This document shows positions 1 to 8,336 of a stretch of DNA of 64,000 nt, in pieces. Positions within the stretch are counted from its first letter, which is position 1, and each line of letters starts with the position of its first letter. This DNA comes from Rhodobiaceae bacterium (GTDB taxonomy: Bacteria; Pseudomonadota; Alphaproteobacteria; Parvibaculales; Parvibaculaceae), in the NCBI GenBank assembly GCA_021404525.1, contig JAAWWE010000015.1:1-64000 (forward strand). The letters are read 5' to 3'. The notes under the pieces were generated by a model. The model was given only the letters and a program-made list of their open reading frames with translations. It was not told the DNA's origin and did no database searches. Position numbers and translations under genes: made by a program.

Positions 1-610
1 GCACGGGCCCTTGTCGTTGGGTTTGCAAACAGAAGACGGCAAGCGGGGTGTGTGGGGGGGCACGTGGGCCGGTGCCATTGCGGGGCCTGTCTATGCGGGG
101 GTGGTCTCCAAAATGTACCCCAGCGCAGCCGTGCAGCAGCTCGGCGATGGGGCGGGTGGCTACAGCTCGCCAGAGATCGGCGGACTTCTCACCAATTGGG
201 GTGTCACCGACATTCTGCCGAGCTGGCTTCCGCTCGAAGCAGACACCGTTACCAATTTCAATGTGCTTTATGAGGGGGCGGCGAAAGCCTTCCCGGAAGT
301 TTCCTTCGCGCAATATGACGCCGCCCATGACGGTGTGCAGATCGGGTTTCAACAAGCACTTCAAGGCGGCACGGCGCTACACGAACAGATGATTGCCAAT
401 CGTGACGCATTGAGTGATGCCATCCCCGGCTTTGCGAGCTTCACGGCAGGCGGCGCAGAACACACGATCCTGCGGGCACCCTATCTCTATTCATATTCCG
501 CCAACGGAACATCTTTTGTTGACTGGCTGGGTGCCCTGGTCGCGGGCGATGCACCTGCAACGGTCGATTGTGCGGACAGTAACGACGGGTGTGACAACGC
601 ACCGTCTTAA
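1..610 (+). CDS. Pectinacetylesterase-family hydrolase, C-terminal part (cut by window edge)
   Basis: The reading frame is open to the left edge, so this is the last ~200 residues of a longer protein. The closing segment (hydrophobic, then DWLGALVAGD and a Cys-containing tail, DCADSNDGCDN) and the early Gly/Ala stretch followed by a Tyr-Pro and a GDGAGG segment resemble the pectinacetylesterase-like alpha/beta hydrolases (PF03283 type). In that family the early stretch normally carries the nucleophile in a G-x-S-A-G elbow. Here it reads GGTWAGA, so the expected Ser is Trp if my alignment is right. It converges on the nitrile hydratase alpha gene, 7 bp away. The assignment is by eye on a fragment; the substrate is unknown. 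Confidence 0.5.
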   Translation, partial: HGPLSLGLQTEDGKRGVWGGTWAGAIAGPVYAGVVSKMYPSAAVQQLGDGAGGYSSPEIGGLLTNWGVTDILPSWLPLEADTVTNFNVLYEGAAKAFPEVSFAQYDAAHDGVQIGFQQALQGGTALHEQMIANRDALSDAIPGFASFTAGGAEHTILRAPYLYSYSANGTSFVDWLGALVAGDAPATVDCADSNDGCDNAPS

Positions 611-617
611 AGCCGCC

Positions 618-1208
618 TCAGGCAGGGTTGGCGAGCGCAATTCCGATCAGTGCTTCGCGGGTAACAAGAGCAGCGAGCTCTTCCTCATTCCATCCATCTG
701 TGCCTTCCGGGCGGCAGGGGATCACCATGTAGCGGGTTTCCGCACTCGTCTCCCAGACCCGGATGGCAATATCTTTTGCCAGAACAAGGCCCATTTCCTT
801 TAGGACCTTGCGCGGTTCCCGGGCGACACGGGCGCGATATTCCGGGCTCTTGTACCAATCCGGCGGCAGGCCCAATACCGGCCAGGCAGTGCAGGAACAT
901 TGAGTGCAAACAATAACATTGTGGCGCTCGGGCTCATCTTCCAGCGCGACGATATATTCGCCCTGAATGCCTTCATAGCCAAGTTCAGCACAGGCGGATG
1001 TCGCGTCTTCCAGAAGACGCTTTTTGAATTCCGGGTCGACCCAGGCGCGGGCCACAACCCGGGCACCGTTTTTCGGGTCCCACTCTTCCGTCGCTGTATG
1101 AATGACAGCATCCACCGCCCCGTCGGGCATCAGGCCTTTGTCGGTAAGCGCCGCCTGCAACGCTTCAGCGCGCGCTTTAGGTGAGGCAATGTTGGTCGGC
1201 GTGCTCAT
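618..1208 (-). CDS. nthA: Nitrile hydratase, alpha subunit
   Basis: Metal-binding subunit of the enzyme that hydrates nitriles to amides. The protein has 196 residues. The metal-claw motif is C101-T-Q-C104-S-C106, followed by the family signature WPVLGLPPDWYKSPEYRARV. Thr after the first Cys is the cobalt-type pattern (iron-type enzymes have Ser); Gln at the next place, usually Leu, is unusual. The ATG at 1208 is chosen because it overlaps the stop of the beta gene (ATGA), giving translational coupling; a frame extending further upstream lies inside the beta gene. Beta-before-alpha order also fits cobalt-type operons. No activator/metallochaperone gene follows: the next gene is convergent. 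Confidence 0.93.
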   Translation of the reverse strand: MSTPTNIASPKARAEALQAALTDKGLMPDGAVDAVIHTATEEWDPKNGARVVARAWVDPEFKKRLLEDATSACAELGYEGIQGEYIVALEDEPERHNVIVCTQCSCTAWPVLGLPPDWYKSPEYRARVAREPRKVLKEMGLVLAKDIAIRVWETSAETRYMVIPCRPEGTDGWNEEELAALVTREALIGIALANPA

Positions 1209-1840
1209 GCGTCCGCTCCTTCCAGGTAAGAGTCCCAAAGGTCGACAATGACGCTTTCATTGTCTGCGCCTGCCTCCGCCCACAGGTCCTTGGACGCAAA
1301 TTCAACATGATAGGTGTGTTCCTTACGGAACGCACCACCATGGGCCGCGGCATCGGGAAAGGAGAAAGCAGGGGCCACATGGAGTACCGTGCCGGTCTTT
1401 CCGCGACAAAAGCGCGGCACCCGTGTGTGACCTGCCGGGTGAATGTCTTTTACAGTCACCCGATCACCCTGTTTAAAACGCGCCACAGGTTGCGGTTCGA
1501 GCTCTGCCATTGGCTCTGGCGCGTTGGGGCTTGCCAGCGGAAAGGCGCCGCCGGCGCGCTCCTCCAGTTCCTCTTTGCTCACAACGCCCTTTTCGACAAA
1601 CAGGGTCGCAGCGCCCGTCAGCACGCGCTCATAATAGCAGGCTTGGAGATAGTGGATCGGCGGCATGCGCTCAATGGAGTGACGGTATTCATCCGCATTG
1701 TGATTGCGGAGCACGCCGATGCCGACAATGTTCAAGGCAAAAGCCGTTGCCTGCCAGGGCTCGTGAAAGACGGGTTCGTTTTCTTCGTAAGCAATGGTGC
1801 CGAAGCCCGCCATGCCGCCCAGATCATGAATACCGTCCAT
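1205..1840 (-). CDS. nthB: Nitrile hydratase, beta subunit
   Basis: Partner subunit of the nitrile hydratase heterodimer, 211 residues. It opens with the typical MDGIHDLGGMAGFG and carries the C-terminal SH3-like barrel with the FKQGDRVTVKDIHPAGHTR and PRFCRGKTGTV segments that pack on the alpha subunit and shape the active site. It is the first gene of the pair and overlaps alpha by 4 bp. It lies only 27 bp below gshB on the same strand, so it is probably read from the gshB transcript or from a promoter inside it. Length is near the usual 210-235. Confident call; natural substrate unknown. Confidence 0.93.
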   Translation of the reverse strand: MDGIHDLGGMAGFGTIAYEENEPVFHEPWQATAFALNIVGIGVLRNHNADEYRHSIERMPPIHYLQACYYERVLTGAATLFVEKGVVSKEELEERAGGAFPLASPNAPEPMAELEPQPVARFKQGDRVTVKDIHPAGHTRVPRFCRGKTGTVLHVAPAFSFPDAAAHGGAFRKEHTYHVEFASKDLWAEAGADNESVIVDLWDSYLEGADA

Positions 1841-1867
1841 GGTTGGTCCCCTGTCCGTTTTTGAGCC

Positions 1868-2806
1868 TCAAAGCTTCTCTTCGATGGCGTCCCAGATGAG
1901 CGCCGAGATATCTGCGCCACCAAAGCGGGCAATTTCCTGGATGCCCGTTGGGCTCGTCACGTTGATCTCGGTAAGGTAGTCGCCGATCACATCTATGCCG
2001 ACAAAGATAAGACCCCGCTCTTTCAGTGACGGGCCGATCTGCTCGCAGATTTCCTGCTCACGTTTTGTGAGCTCGGACTTTTCCGGACGTCCGCCCACAT
2101 GCATGTTGGAGCGGCTTTCGCCTTCTGCAGGCACCCGGTTCAACGCGCCAACGGGCTTCCCATCCACCAGAATGATGCGCTTGTCGCCTTTGCGCACGTC
2201 GGGCAAATATTGCTGCACGATGAGCGGCTCGCGATAGAGGTCGGTGAAGAGCTCCAACAGGGAGTTAAGATTCTGATCGCCAGGCTGCAGCCGAAAGACG
2301 CCGGCGCCACCATTGCCATAGAGCGGCTTGACGATGATGTCCTTATAGTCATCCCGGAAGGCTTTGATCTCCGCCTCATCTGACGTGATGAGGGTCGGTG
2401 GCATGACGCCATCGAATTCCGTCACGAAAATCTTCTCCGGCGCATTGCGCACATGGGCCGGGTCGTTCACCACCAGTGTTTGTCCATGCACCTTCTCAAG
2501 CAGATGGGTCGCTGTGATGTAGCTCATGTCAAACGGTGGGTCCTGGCGCATGAGCACGACGTCGGTGTCAGCGAGATCAACCACCCGCTCTTCGCCGATA
2601 TCGACATGGTTTCCCATTTCCCGGCGGAGCGTGATCGGCTTTGTCTTGGCATAGACCCGCCCGTCACGCATCGACAGGTGACGGGGCTCATAGAAGCTCA
2701 GCGAGTGTCCACGGGCCTGAGCTTCCAGCGCCATGGCGAATGTGGAGTCTCCGTTAATGTCGATGGCATCGACTGGATCCATCTGGATCGCTACGTCCAA
2801 GCTCAT
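1868..2806 (-). CDS. gshB: Glutathione synthetase
   Basis: ATP-grasp ligase that joins glycine to gamma-glutamylcysteine, the last step of glutathione synthesis in the cytosol. The 312 residues match the bacterial GshB length. Visible features are the N-terminal [20 protein letters not shown], the substrate-domain segment [19 protein letters not shown], the ATP-grasp lysine and Gly loop ([15 protein letters not shown]), and the C-terminal [19 protein letters not shown] metal/ATP site. The BON lipoprotein, yraN and rsmI lie upstream on the same strand, an arrangement common in alphaproteobacteria. The nitrile hydratase pair follows directly. Glutathione-dependent enzymes (MaiA-like protein, a GST) occur elsewhere in the window. 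Confidence 0.97.
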   Translation of the reverse strand: MSLDVAIQMDPVDAIDINGDSTFAMALEAQARGHSLSFYEPRHLSMRDGRVYAKTKPITLRREMGNHVDIGEERVVDLADTDVVLMRQDPPFDMSYITATHLLEKVHGQTLVVNDPAHVRNAPEKIFVTEFDGVMPPTLITSDEAEIKAFRDDYKDIIVKPLYGNGGAGVFRLQPGDQNLNSLLELFTDLYREPLIVQQYLPDVRKGDKRIILVDGKPVGALNRVPAEGESRSNMHVGGRPEKSELTKREQEICEQIGPSLKERGLIFVGIDVIGDYLTEINVTSPTGIQEIARFGGADISALIWDAIEEKL

Positions 2807-2906
2807 GAGATACGCCCTCTGTGAGATGTTTGTTCTTGTTGGATTGCAAGATGGGGCGGGCGGACGCGGATGACAAGCGTCAAGACACCGCTATCGACGA
2901 GCTTTT

Positions 2907-3530
2907 TTAGACTGGTTGGTCTTGTTCTGCCGGTTTGACGCGAACGTAAGGGACAATATTGCGCACCCCTGAAACATTGCGGGCATGATTAATGACCCGC
3001 TGCAATTCACCTTGCGTCCGTGCGATCCCCAGCAGATAAACGGTGCCGCGGACGGTCTCTATTGAGTAGTTGATGGCCGACACGTCGCCATCTCCCATGA
3101 GACGGGCGCGGAGCTCAGTAGAAATGAAAATGTCCTTTGACGCCTGTGCGATGCTGGCGTCGCCCGCGACCTTGATTTCATTAATGACCTCGGCAACACC
3201 ATCTACGCCCCAAGAGAGACGCGCTGCCGTCATTCGCATTTCAGGCTCATCAACGACGCCGGTCAGCAGCACTCTGCCGTCATGCACTTCGGTCGATATG
3301 GCAGCCAGCAGGTTTTCATCAAGTTCGAGAAACTGTCGCTTTATTTCGACATCAATCTGCAAATCATCAAGAGCCGTCTCCACGCCACGCTCTTCGGCAG
3401 CGGCGATGCCTGCTGTGGCCCCTGCCCCGATCACCATGCCAGGCACCGAACAGGCACTGAGAAACCCCAGTGCCGCCACGCTTGTTGCTACTCGGTACAT
3501 TTTTCTGTGGCCGAACCTGTTGAACCGCAT
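2907..3530 (-). CDS. BON-domain lipoprotein (DolP/OsmY-like)
   Basis: Predicted periplasmic lipoprotein of 207 residues with a signal peptide ending in a lipobox (LSAC, lipidated Cys) and two BON domains, recognisable by the repeated pattern of a short helix, V..G.V.L.G.V and a following helix (VLLTGVVDEPEM and VYLLGIARTQGE). BON domains bind phospholipid; the E. coli relative DolP acts in outer-membrane integrity. The ATG at 3530 is chosen because a GGAGG sits 5 bp before it and the signal peptide begins there; the frame stays open for 35 codons upstream, overlapping yraN. It lies between yraN and gshB on one strand. Confidence 0.85.
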   Translation of the reverse strand: MRFNRFGHRKMYRVATSVAALGFLSACSVPGMVIGAGATAGIAAAEERGVETALDDLQIDVEIKRQFLELDENLLAAISTEVHDGRVLLTGVVDEPEMRMTAARLSWGVDGVAEVINEIKVAGDASIAQASKDIFISTELRARLMGDGDVSAINYSIETVRGTVYLLGIARTQGELQRVINHARNVSGVRNIVPYVRVKPAEQDQPV

Positions 3531-3598
3531 CTCAACCTCCGCCAGTTGCGCAGACGAATCATCCGCAGCTCTATTGGTACCACGCACACCCCGCGAGA

Positions 3599-3967
3599 TT
3601 AAGGTCGCCAGGCATCCTTGATATGACGGGGCCAACGGCCAGGCACGACCTGGACGACATCAAATCTAAGCGACGTCCCTTCAGGCGCGCGCGCGAGAAG
3701 GATTTCTCCCGCGCGGAGCAAGCGCGCCCATTGTTTGGCTGAGACCGCTTCCGCCGCACCCTCAGAGGTCTGGCGTGCCTTTACCTCTACAATGACCAGA
3801 GTTTTGCCCTTGAGCGCGACAATGTCGACTTCCCCGCTGCGGGTTTTCACCCGCTTGCCTCTGATCCCGTAAAGTTTGGCGCGCAGCAACCAACACGCGA
3901 TCCGTTCCGCCCACAGACCCCTGGTGTAGGCCTGTGCCCCTCTTTCCTGTTTAGAGAGGCGCGCCAT
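3599..3967 (-). CDS. yraN: YraN/UPF0102 family endonuclease-like protein
   Basis: A 122-residue member of the UPF0102 family, which has a restriction-endonuclease-like fold. The core is visible: a helix with the conserved G-x-x-A-E (GLWAERIACWLL), then RTRSGEVDIVALKGK-like catalytic Glu-Val-Asp (SGEVDIVA) and the VIVEVKAR strand with the catalytic Glu and Lys. The cellular role is not established. It stands next to rsmI (5 bp apart), the usual partner in Gram-negative genomes, and next to the BON lipoprotein. Confidence 0.92.
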   Translation of the reverse strand: MARLSKQERGAQAYTRGLWAERIACWLLRAKLYGIRGKRVKTRSGEVDIVALKGKTLVIVEVKARQTSEGAAEAVSAKQWARLLRAGEILLARAPEGTSLRFDVVQVVPGRWPRHIKDAWRP

Positions 3968-3972
3968 GTGCG

Positions 3973-4818
3973 TCAGACCTCCCCTTTGGAGAGATCAAGT
4001 GCCCGGCTATATACCTCTCGGCGTTTGAGGCCCGTTGCGCCGGTCACTGCTGCCACCGCATCTTTAAGCGAGTGCTGGGTGAGCGCTTTGCGCAGCATGT
4101 CGTCAACCGATGCCTCATCAATCACGGCGTCGCCTTCTGGCGGTCCGACAATGACAACGACCTCTCCTTTGGGTGCGCCGACTTCATCGTAATGAGCAGC
4201 AAGCTCTGCGGCGGTGCCACGACGCACCTCTTCAAATTTCTTCGTAAGCTCCCTTGCGACCGACACCTGCCGATCCCCTAACGCGGTTACGACGTCAGCC
4301 AGCATGGCCGCGAGGCGCCTCGGGCTTTCAAGGAATACGAGACTTGCGGTCAGGCCTTGCAGCTCTTCCAGCGACGTGCGCCGGGCCGCCTGTTTTGGTG
4401 GCAAAAAACCCGCGAACAGAAACCGGTCCGTTGGCAAGCTGGCCAATGTCAGCGCTGCCATGACCGAGCTCGCGCCGGGCAATGTGGTGACGGCTAAGTC
4501 TTCCTCCAGAAGCGCCTGCACCAGTTTGTAGCCCGGATCGGAGATCAGGGGTGTGCCGGCGTCTGAGACAAGCGCCACCGATGCCCCGTCCTGGATGCGC
4601 GCGATGACTTTCGGACGCTCGGTTGCTGCATTGTGCTCATGATAGGCGCGGAGCGGTGTTTTGAGCCCATGGATTGCAAAGAGCTTAGATGTGACCCGCG
4701 TGTCCTCGCATAGGACCAAGTCTGCCTCCGCCAAAACATCAAGGGCACGCAGTGTGATGTCACGGGCATTCCCGATGGGGGTCGCAACGATGTAGAGGCC
4801 AGGTTCCATAAATCTCAA
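3973..4818 (-). CDS. rsmI: 16S rRNA (cytidine(1402)-2'-O)-methyltransferase
   Basis: SAM-dependent methyltransferase that 2'-O-methylates C1402 in the decoding centre of 16S rRNA. The 281 residues carry the tetrapyrrole-methylase-like fold: LYIVATPIGNARDITLRAL at the N terminus, the CEDTR motif, the AYHEHN segment, VSDAGTPLISDPG and LPGASSVMAAL. The gene is divergent from lpoA, with yraN 5 bp downstream; lpoA/rsmI-yraN is a widely conserved cluster. The shared 223-bp promoter region with lpoA holds a short direct repeat. Confidence 0.97.
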   Translation of the reverse strand: MRFMEPGLYIVATPIGNARDITLRALDVLAEADLVLCEDTRVTSKLFAIHGLKTPLRAYHEHNAATERPKVIARIQDGASVALVSDAGTPLISDPGYKLVQALLEEDLAVTTLPGASSVMAALTLASLPTDRFLFAGFLPPKQAARRTSLEELQGLTASLVFLESPRRLAAMLADVVTALGDRQVSVARELTKKFEEVRRGTAAELAAHYDEVGAPKGEVVVIVGPPEGDAVIDEASVDDMLRKALTQHSLKDAVAAVTGATGLKRREVYSRALDLSKGEV

Positions 4819-4932
4819 TCGGCTCGTGTGGGCGTGGTGATGTTGCCAAAGTGCCGCGCTCAGACCCTCTTTGTCTATGCGGATGGTGCCGATGCCACAA
4901 AAAAGCCGTTTCTCTCGTGTCTCTCGCCATTG

Positions 4933-4966
4933 TTTCTATATAAAGTCGGATTTCTATATAAAGTCG
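4933..4966. repeat. Two 16-bp direct repeats in the rsmI/lpoA intergenic region
   Basis: TTTCTATATAAAGTCG occurs at 4933-4948 and again at 4951-4966, an exact 16-bp repeat with an 18-bp period. The TATATA core makes each copy partly palindromic and rich in potential -10 sequence. It lies about 76 bp before the chosen lpoA start and 115 bp from the rsmI start. It may be an operator or a doubled promoter; no known regulator site is recognised. Confidence 0.6.
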
Positions 4967-5041
4967 CTTTTGAAAATTGAGTGGCCGCTGAATTTCGATC
5001 ACAGGCCATTTTGTGTTTACCGCAGTTCAAGGGGAATTAGG

Positions 5042-6394
5042 TTGTCGATCATTCGTTCGGGGCCCATAGGCCGCCTCGCACTCTTTATCAGCTCCCTCTT
5101 TGTGCTGGCTGCCTGCGCGTCCAACAGCACACCGCCGCCTGTTTCACAGCCGCGCACGGAAGCACCCATTGCGACAGCACCCCCACCCATTGCCGCGGAA
5201 GACCGCACCCTGTTTTTGCGCCCGCCTCATATGGGAGATCGCGACGCGGTTCGCATTGCCGTTCTCCTGCCACTGAGTGCGCGGCAGCCTTCAGTGCGGA
5301 ATGTCGCTAACTCTCTTTTGAATGCGGCGCAGCTTGCGCTGTTTGAATTTGGAAACCCCAATGTCCTTCTGATCCCAAAAGACACGCGCGGGACAAATTC
5401 CGGCGCTGAAGGGGCAGCACGGGAAGCACTTCAGGAAGGGGCAGAGCTTATTCTTGGGCCGCTCTTTGCTGGATCAGTCACCGCGGTCCGCCCCATTGCG
5501 GCCCAACGCAACGTACCGGTCATCGCCTTCTCCAGTGATAGCAGTGTTGCCGGGAACGGGGTTTATCTCCTCTCCTTCCTGCCGGAACAGGATGTCGAGC
5601 GGGTTGTGGACTATGCAGGCCTGCAAGGCCTCACCACCTTTGCGGGCATGGTGCCGCAGAACAGCTATGGCAGTCTGATGCGGCAGGCGCTCACCAATGC
5701 CGTTACCGCGCGGGCCGGCGAAGTTTACAGCATTGAAAGCTATCCCAATCGGGCAGAGGCGATGTTTGAGCCCGCCAGACGACTTGCCCTCTATGATGAC
5801 CGGAAGCGCGCGCTGGCGAGAGAAAAAGCCCGGCTTGAGGCGCTGGTCGATGACCCTGAGGCCGAAGCCGCGTTGAAAGCGCTCGAAAACCGCGAGACCC
5901 TCGGCGACGTTCCTTATCAAGCTGTCTTTGTGCCCGCCGGGGGAACGGAATTGCGCTCCGTGGCGCCACTTCTTCCCTATTTCGACGTTGACCCACGCAA
6001 GGTGCAGTTTCTCGGCACGGGTCAGTGGGATGATGCTTCGCTGGGCCGTGAGCCGAGCCTTGTCGGCGGATGGTTTGCCGCCCCACCGCGCGAAGCCCAC
6101 CGCGCCTTCGAGCAGCGCTATGCACGGGCCTTCGGCTCAGAGCCACCGCGGATTGCAAGCCTTGGCTATGATGCCACGAGCCTCGCCTCAGCGCTTGCAG
6201 CTCGTCCACCAAGCCAGCGGTTCAATGACCAGATTCTCGGCAATCCAGACGGATTTGCCGGTGTCGATGGGATTTTCCGCTTCCTGCCCGATGGTCGCAA
6301 TGAACGTGGTCTTGCTGTGCTGGAACTGCGCCGCAATGGACCCGTTGTCGTAGATCCGGCTCCCCAGAGCTTCGTGCCGCAACCAACTTTCTGA
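5042..6394 (+). CDS. lpoA: Penicillin-binding protein activator LpoA/LppC-family lipoprotein
   Basis: Outer-membrane lipoprotein with a periplasmic-binding-protein-like fold (LppC family); E. coli LpoA activates the peptidoglycan synthase PBP1A. The chosen TTG start at 5042 follows AAGGGGA by about 8 bp and opens directly into a signal peptide with the lipobox LAAC, giving 450 residues. An ATG 171 bp upstream in frame would put a long unlikely extension before the signal. After a Pro/Ala-rich linker come the RIAVLLPLS strand and typical type-1 binding-protein segments (LILGPLFAGSV, PVIAFSSDS, FVPAGGTEL). The activator role in this organism is inferred from family and position beside rsmI. Confidence 0.85.
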   Translation: MSIIRSGPIGRLALFISSLFVLAACASNSTPPPVSQPRTEAPIATAPPPIAAEDRTLFLRPPHMGDRDAVRIAVLLPLSARQPSVRNVANSLLNAAQLALFEFGNPNVLLIPKDTRGTNSGAEGAAREALQEGAELILGPLFAGSVTAVRPIAAQRNVPVIAFSSDSSVAGNGVYLLSFLPEQDVERVVDYAGLQGLTTFAGMVPQNSYGSLMRQALTNAVTARAGEVYSIESYPNRAEAMFEPARRLALYDDRKRALAREKARLEALVDDPEAEAALKALENRETLGDVPYQAVFVPAGGTELRSVAPLLPYFDVDPRKVQFLGTGQWDDASLGREPSLVGGWFAAPPREAHRAFEQRYARAFGSEPPRIASLGYDATSLASALAARPPSQRFNDQILGNPDGFAGVDGIFRFLPDGRNERGLAVLELRRNGPVVVDPAPQSFVPQPTF

Positions 6395-6448
6395 CGGCCG
6401 CACCAATCGACCTGACATGTGCGCGTTGGTTCCGTTGACCTGAGCGAC

Positions 6449-6480
6449 CAACAGGGCCAAGTTCGGTCCTGTTGTTCTTC
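6449..6480 (+). terminator. Hairpin after lpoA
   Basis: CAACAGGGCC at 6449-6458 pairs with GGTCCTGTTG at 6465-6474 (10 bp, one G-U) around a 6-base loop, followed by a T-rich stretch (TTCTTC). It lies 55 bp after the lpoA stop and 19 bp before maiA, so it probably ends or attenuates lpoA transcription. Confidence 0.5.
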
Positions 6481-6498
6481 GGATTTTGAGCTCGGTTC

Positions 6499-7158
6499 AT
6501 GACCTTTCGTCTTTACAATTCTTATGCGAACTCTGCCGGGCGGCGGGTCCGCATCGCGCTTCATCTCAAAGACATTCCATTTGAGTATGTGGCGATTGAT
6601 ATTGCTCCGCCTGCGGAAGAACACCTGGGAGACGCATTTGGCAAGATCAATCCCATGCGGCTCATTCCTGCATTGGACCATGACGGGAATGTTCTGATCG
6701 AGTCGATGGCAATCCTCGATTATCTGGAAGATCTTTATCCGGAACCCTCGCTCTATCCCGAAGAGCCTCTCAAAAAGGCGCAAGCGAAGGCCTTTGCGAT
6801 GACGGTCGCTGCGGGCATGCATCCGCTTCACAATATGCGGGTCATCAAATATCTGGGCCAGGAGCTGGAGCTCGACCAGAAGGCGGTCGCCAGATGGTAT
6901 GTCACCTGGGCGGACAAAGGGCTCCACGCGCTCGAAACGCTGGTGTCTGAGAACAGACAGGACGGACCTTATTGTTTTGGAGAAGCCCCGAGCATCGCTG
7001 ACCTGTTCCTCGTGCCGCAATATGCCAACTATCAGAATCTTGGGCTCAACCTCACACCCTATCCGCATCTTGCAGCCATTGTGGAAACATGCGGCGCACA
7101 TCCGGCCTTCAAAAAGGCAGCGCCGGAAAACCAGCCGGACTTTCCCTCAGAGGGTTAG
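6499..7158 (+). CDS. maiA: Maleylacetoacetate isomerase-like glutathione S-transferase (zeta class)
   Basis: A 219-residue GST-fold protein. The N-terminal thioredoxin-like domain has the zeta-class run RRVRIALHLKDIPFEY and the cis-Pro/ES turn (LIESMAILDYLED); the all-helical C-terminal domain has FCFG-like YCFGEAPSIADLFLVPQ. Zeta enzymes isomerise maleylacetoacetate in tyrosine breakdown using an SSC motif before RVRIAL. Here the matching residues read N-S-A-G, so the Cys and one Ser are absent, which leaves the exact activity open. No other tyrosine-catabolism gene is near. Its stop codon overlaps that of hemW, which is read convergently. Confidence 0.75.
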   Translation: MTFRLYNSYANSAGRRVRIALHLKDIPFEYVAIDIAPPAEEHLGDAFGKINPMRLIPALDHDGNVLIESMAILDYLEDLYPEPSLYPEEPLKKAQAKAFAMTVAAGMHPLHNMRVIKYLGQELELDQKAVARWYVTWADKGLHALETLVSENRQDGPYCFGEAPSIADLFLVPQYANYQNLGLNLTPYPHLAAIVETCGAHPAFKKAAPENQPDFPSEG

Positions 7159-8336
7159 GCGAGCAACTCGCCCAGCAGCTTGTTGAGCACAAGGCGCCCA
7201 GCTGGCGTGGCTGTGAGCCGATCACCGTCGCGCATCAAGAGGCCATCACCAGACAAGTCGGCCATGCGAGCAGAATTGATCACCTGTCCCGCAAGCGCCT
7301 TATAGCGCTCAAGGGAAACACCTTCCTCTAAGCGCAATCCCATCAACATCATCTCTTCGGCGGCTTGAGGCGGTGTAATTGTTTCCTGGTCGACAAGCCC
7401 ATGACCTTTCGCCTCCACCAGCGCCAGCCATTTGGTTGGTAGGCGCTCCGTCACCGTCGCGCGCTTTATTCCGTCCTTGGTGATGCGACCGTGGGCACCG
7501 GGGCCGACACCGACATAGTCGCCGTAGCGCCAATAGGTGAGATTGTGGCGGCATTCGGCTCCCAGCTTTGCATGGTTGGAGACTTCATAGGCCGTGAGGC
7601 CCGCGTCTTGGCAGATAGACTGGGTGGCGTCATAGAGCGCGGTGGCCTCATCTTCACCGGGCACAGTGAAAGCGCCGCCGGCATGAAGATCAAAGAAGGG
7701 CGTGCCTTCTTCGATGGTGAGCTGGTAGAGCGACAGATGATCCACAGCAAAGGACAGGGCGCGGGTGAGCTCGGTCTCCCATGCCCCGACCGTTTGATTT
7801 GGGCGCGCATAGATCAGGTCAAAAGACATGCGCGAGAAATGCGTGCGGGCAAGATCGATCGCACCCAGCGCTTCGTCGACGGAGTGGAGGCGCCCCAAAA
7901 ACTTCAGGTCTTTGTCGCTGAGCGCCTGGACACCGAGAGAGACGCGATTGACCCCCAGTGCGGCGAGGGCGCGAAATTTTTCTGCCTCGACGCTGGTCGG
8001 GTTGGCCTCAAGGGAAATCTCCGTTCCCTGATTGATCCCCCAGAGATGATCAATCGCAGCAAGCACTGTTTCTACCGTAGCCGGTTCCATGAGAGATGGT
8101 GTGCCCCCACCAAAGAAAATGCTCGTAACGGTCTGCGGGTCGCAAAGCGCCGCCATATGTTCCAGCTCGCGCACGAGCGCCTCAGCATAGGCCGATTGAT
8201 CGATAGAACGGACGACGTGAGAGTTAAAGTCGCAATAGGGGCATTTCGCCTGACAAAATGGCCAATGCACATAGATCCCAAAGCCCGGGTCGGGCGCACT
8301 CAGGTCTGAATTTGCATCCCTATTTGAGGAAGACAT
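7155..8336 (-). CDS. hemW: Radical SAM haem chaperone HemW (coproporphyrinogen oxidase-like)
   Basis: 393-residue radical SAM protein with the cluster motif C-x3-C-x2-C in [17 protein letters not shown], the GGGTPSL SAM-binding segment, and the C-terminal HemW domain ([12 protein letters not shown]). HemW proteins are commonly annotated as oxygen-independent coproporphyrinogen III oxidase but are known to act as haem chaperones. It forms an operon with rdgB and rph: the rdgB stop overlaps the hemW start by 17 bp, which suggests translational coupling. Confidence 0.93.
   Translation of the reverse strand: MSSSNRDANSDLSAPDPGFGIYVHWPFCQAKCPYCDFNSHVVRSIDQSAYAEALVRELEHMAALCDPQTVTSIFFGGGTPSLMEPATVETVLAAIDHLWGINQGTEISLEANPTSVEAEKFRALAALGVNRVSLGVQALSDKDLKFLGRLHSVDEALGAIDLARTHFSRMSFDLIYARPNQTVGAWETELTRALSFAVDHLSLYQLTIEEGTPFFDLHAGGAFTVPGEDEATALYDATQSICQDAGLTAYEVSNHAKLGAECRHNLTYWRYGDYVGVGPGAHGRITKDGIKRATVTERLPTKWLALVEAKGHGLVDQETITPPQAAEEMMLMGLRLEEGVSLERYKALAGQVINSARMADLSGDGLLMRDGDRLTATPAGRLVLNKLLGELLA

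Noticed and set aside
1181..1864. Open frame of 227 codons antisense to the nitrile hydratase genes
   Set aside because: The minus-strand proteins match the family throughout, so this is a shadow frame.
4871..5041. Upstream ATG extension of lpoA (57 codons)
   Set aside because: It would put a long, non-family segment before an obvious lipoprotein signal peptide, and TTG 5042 has a better ribosome site.
5474..6100. Open frame antisense to lpoA
   Set aside because: No family resemblance and lpoA is well supported on the plus strand.
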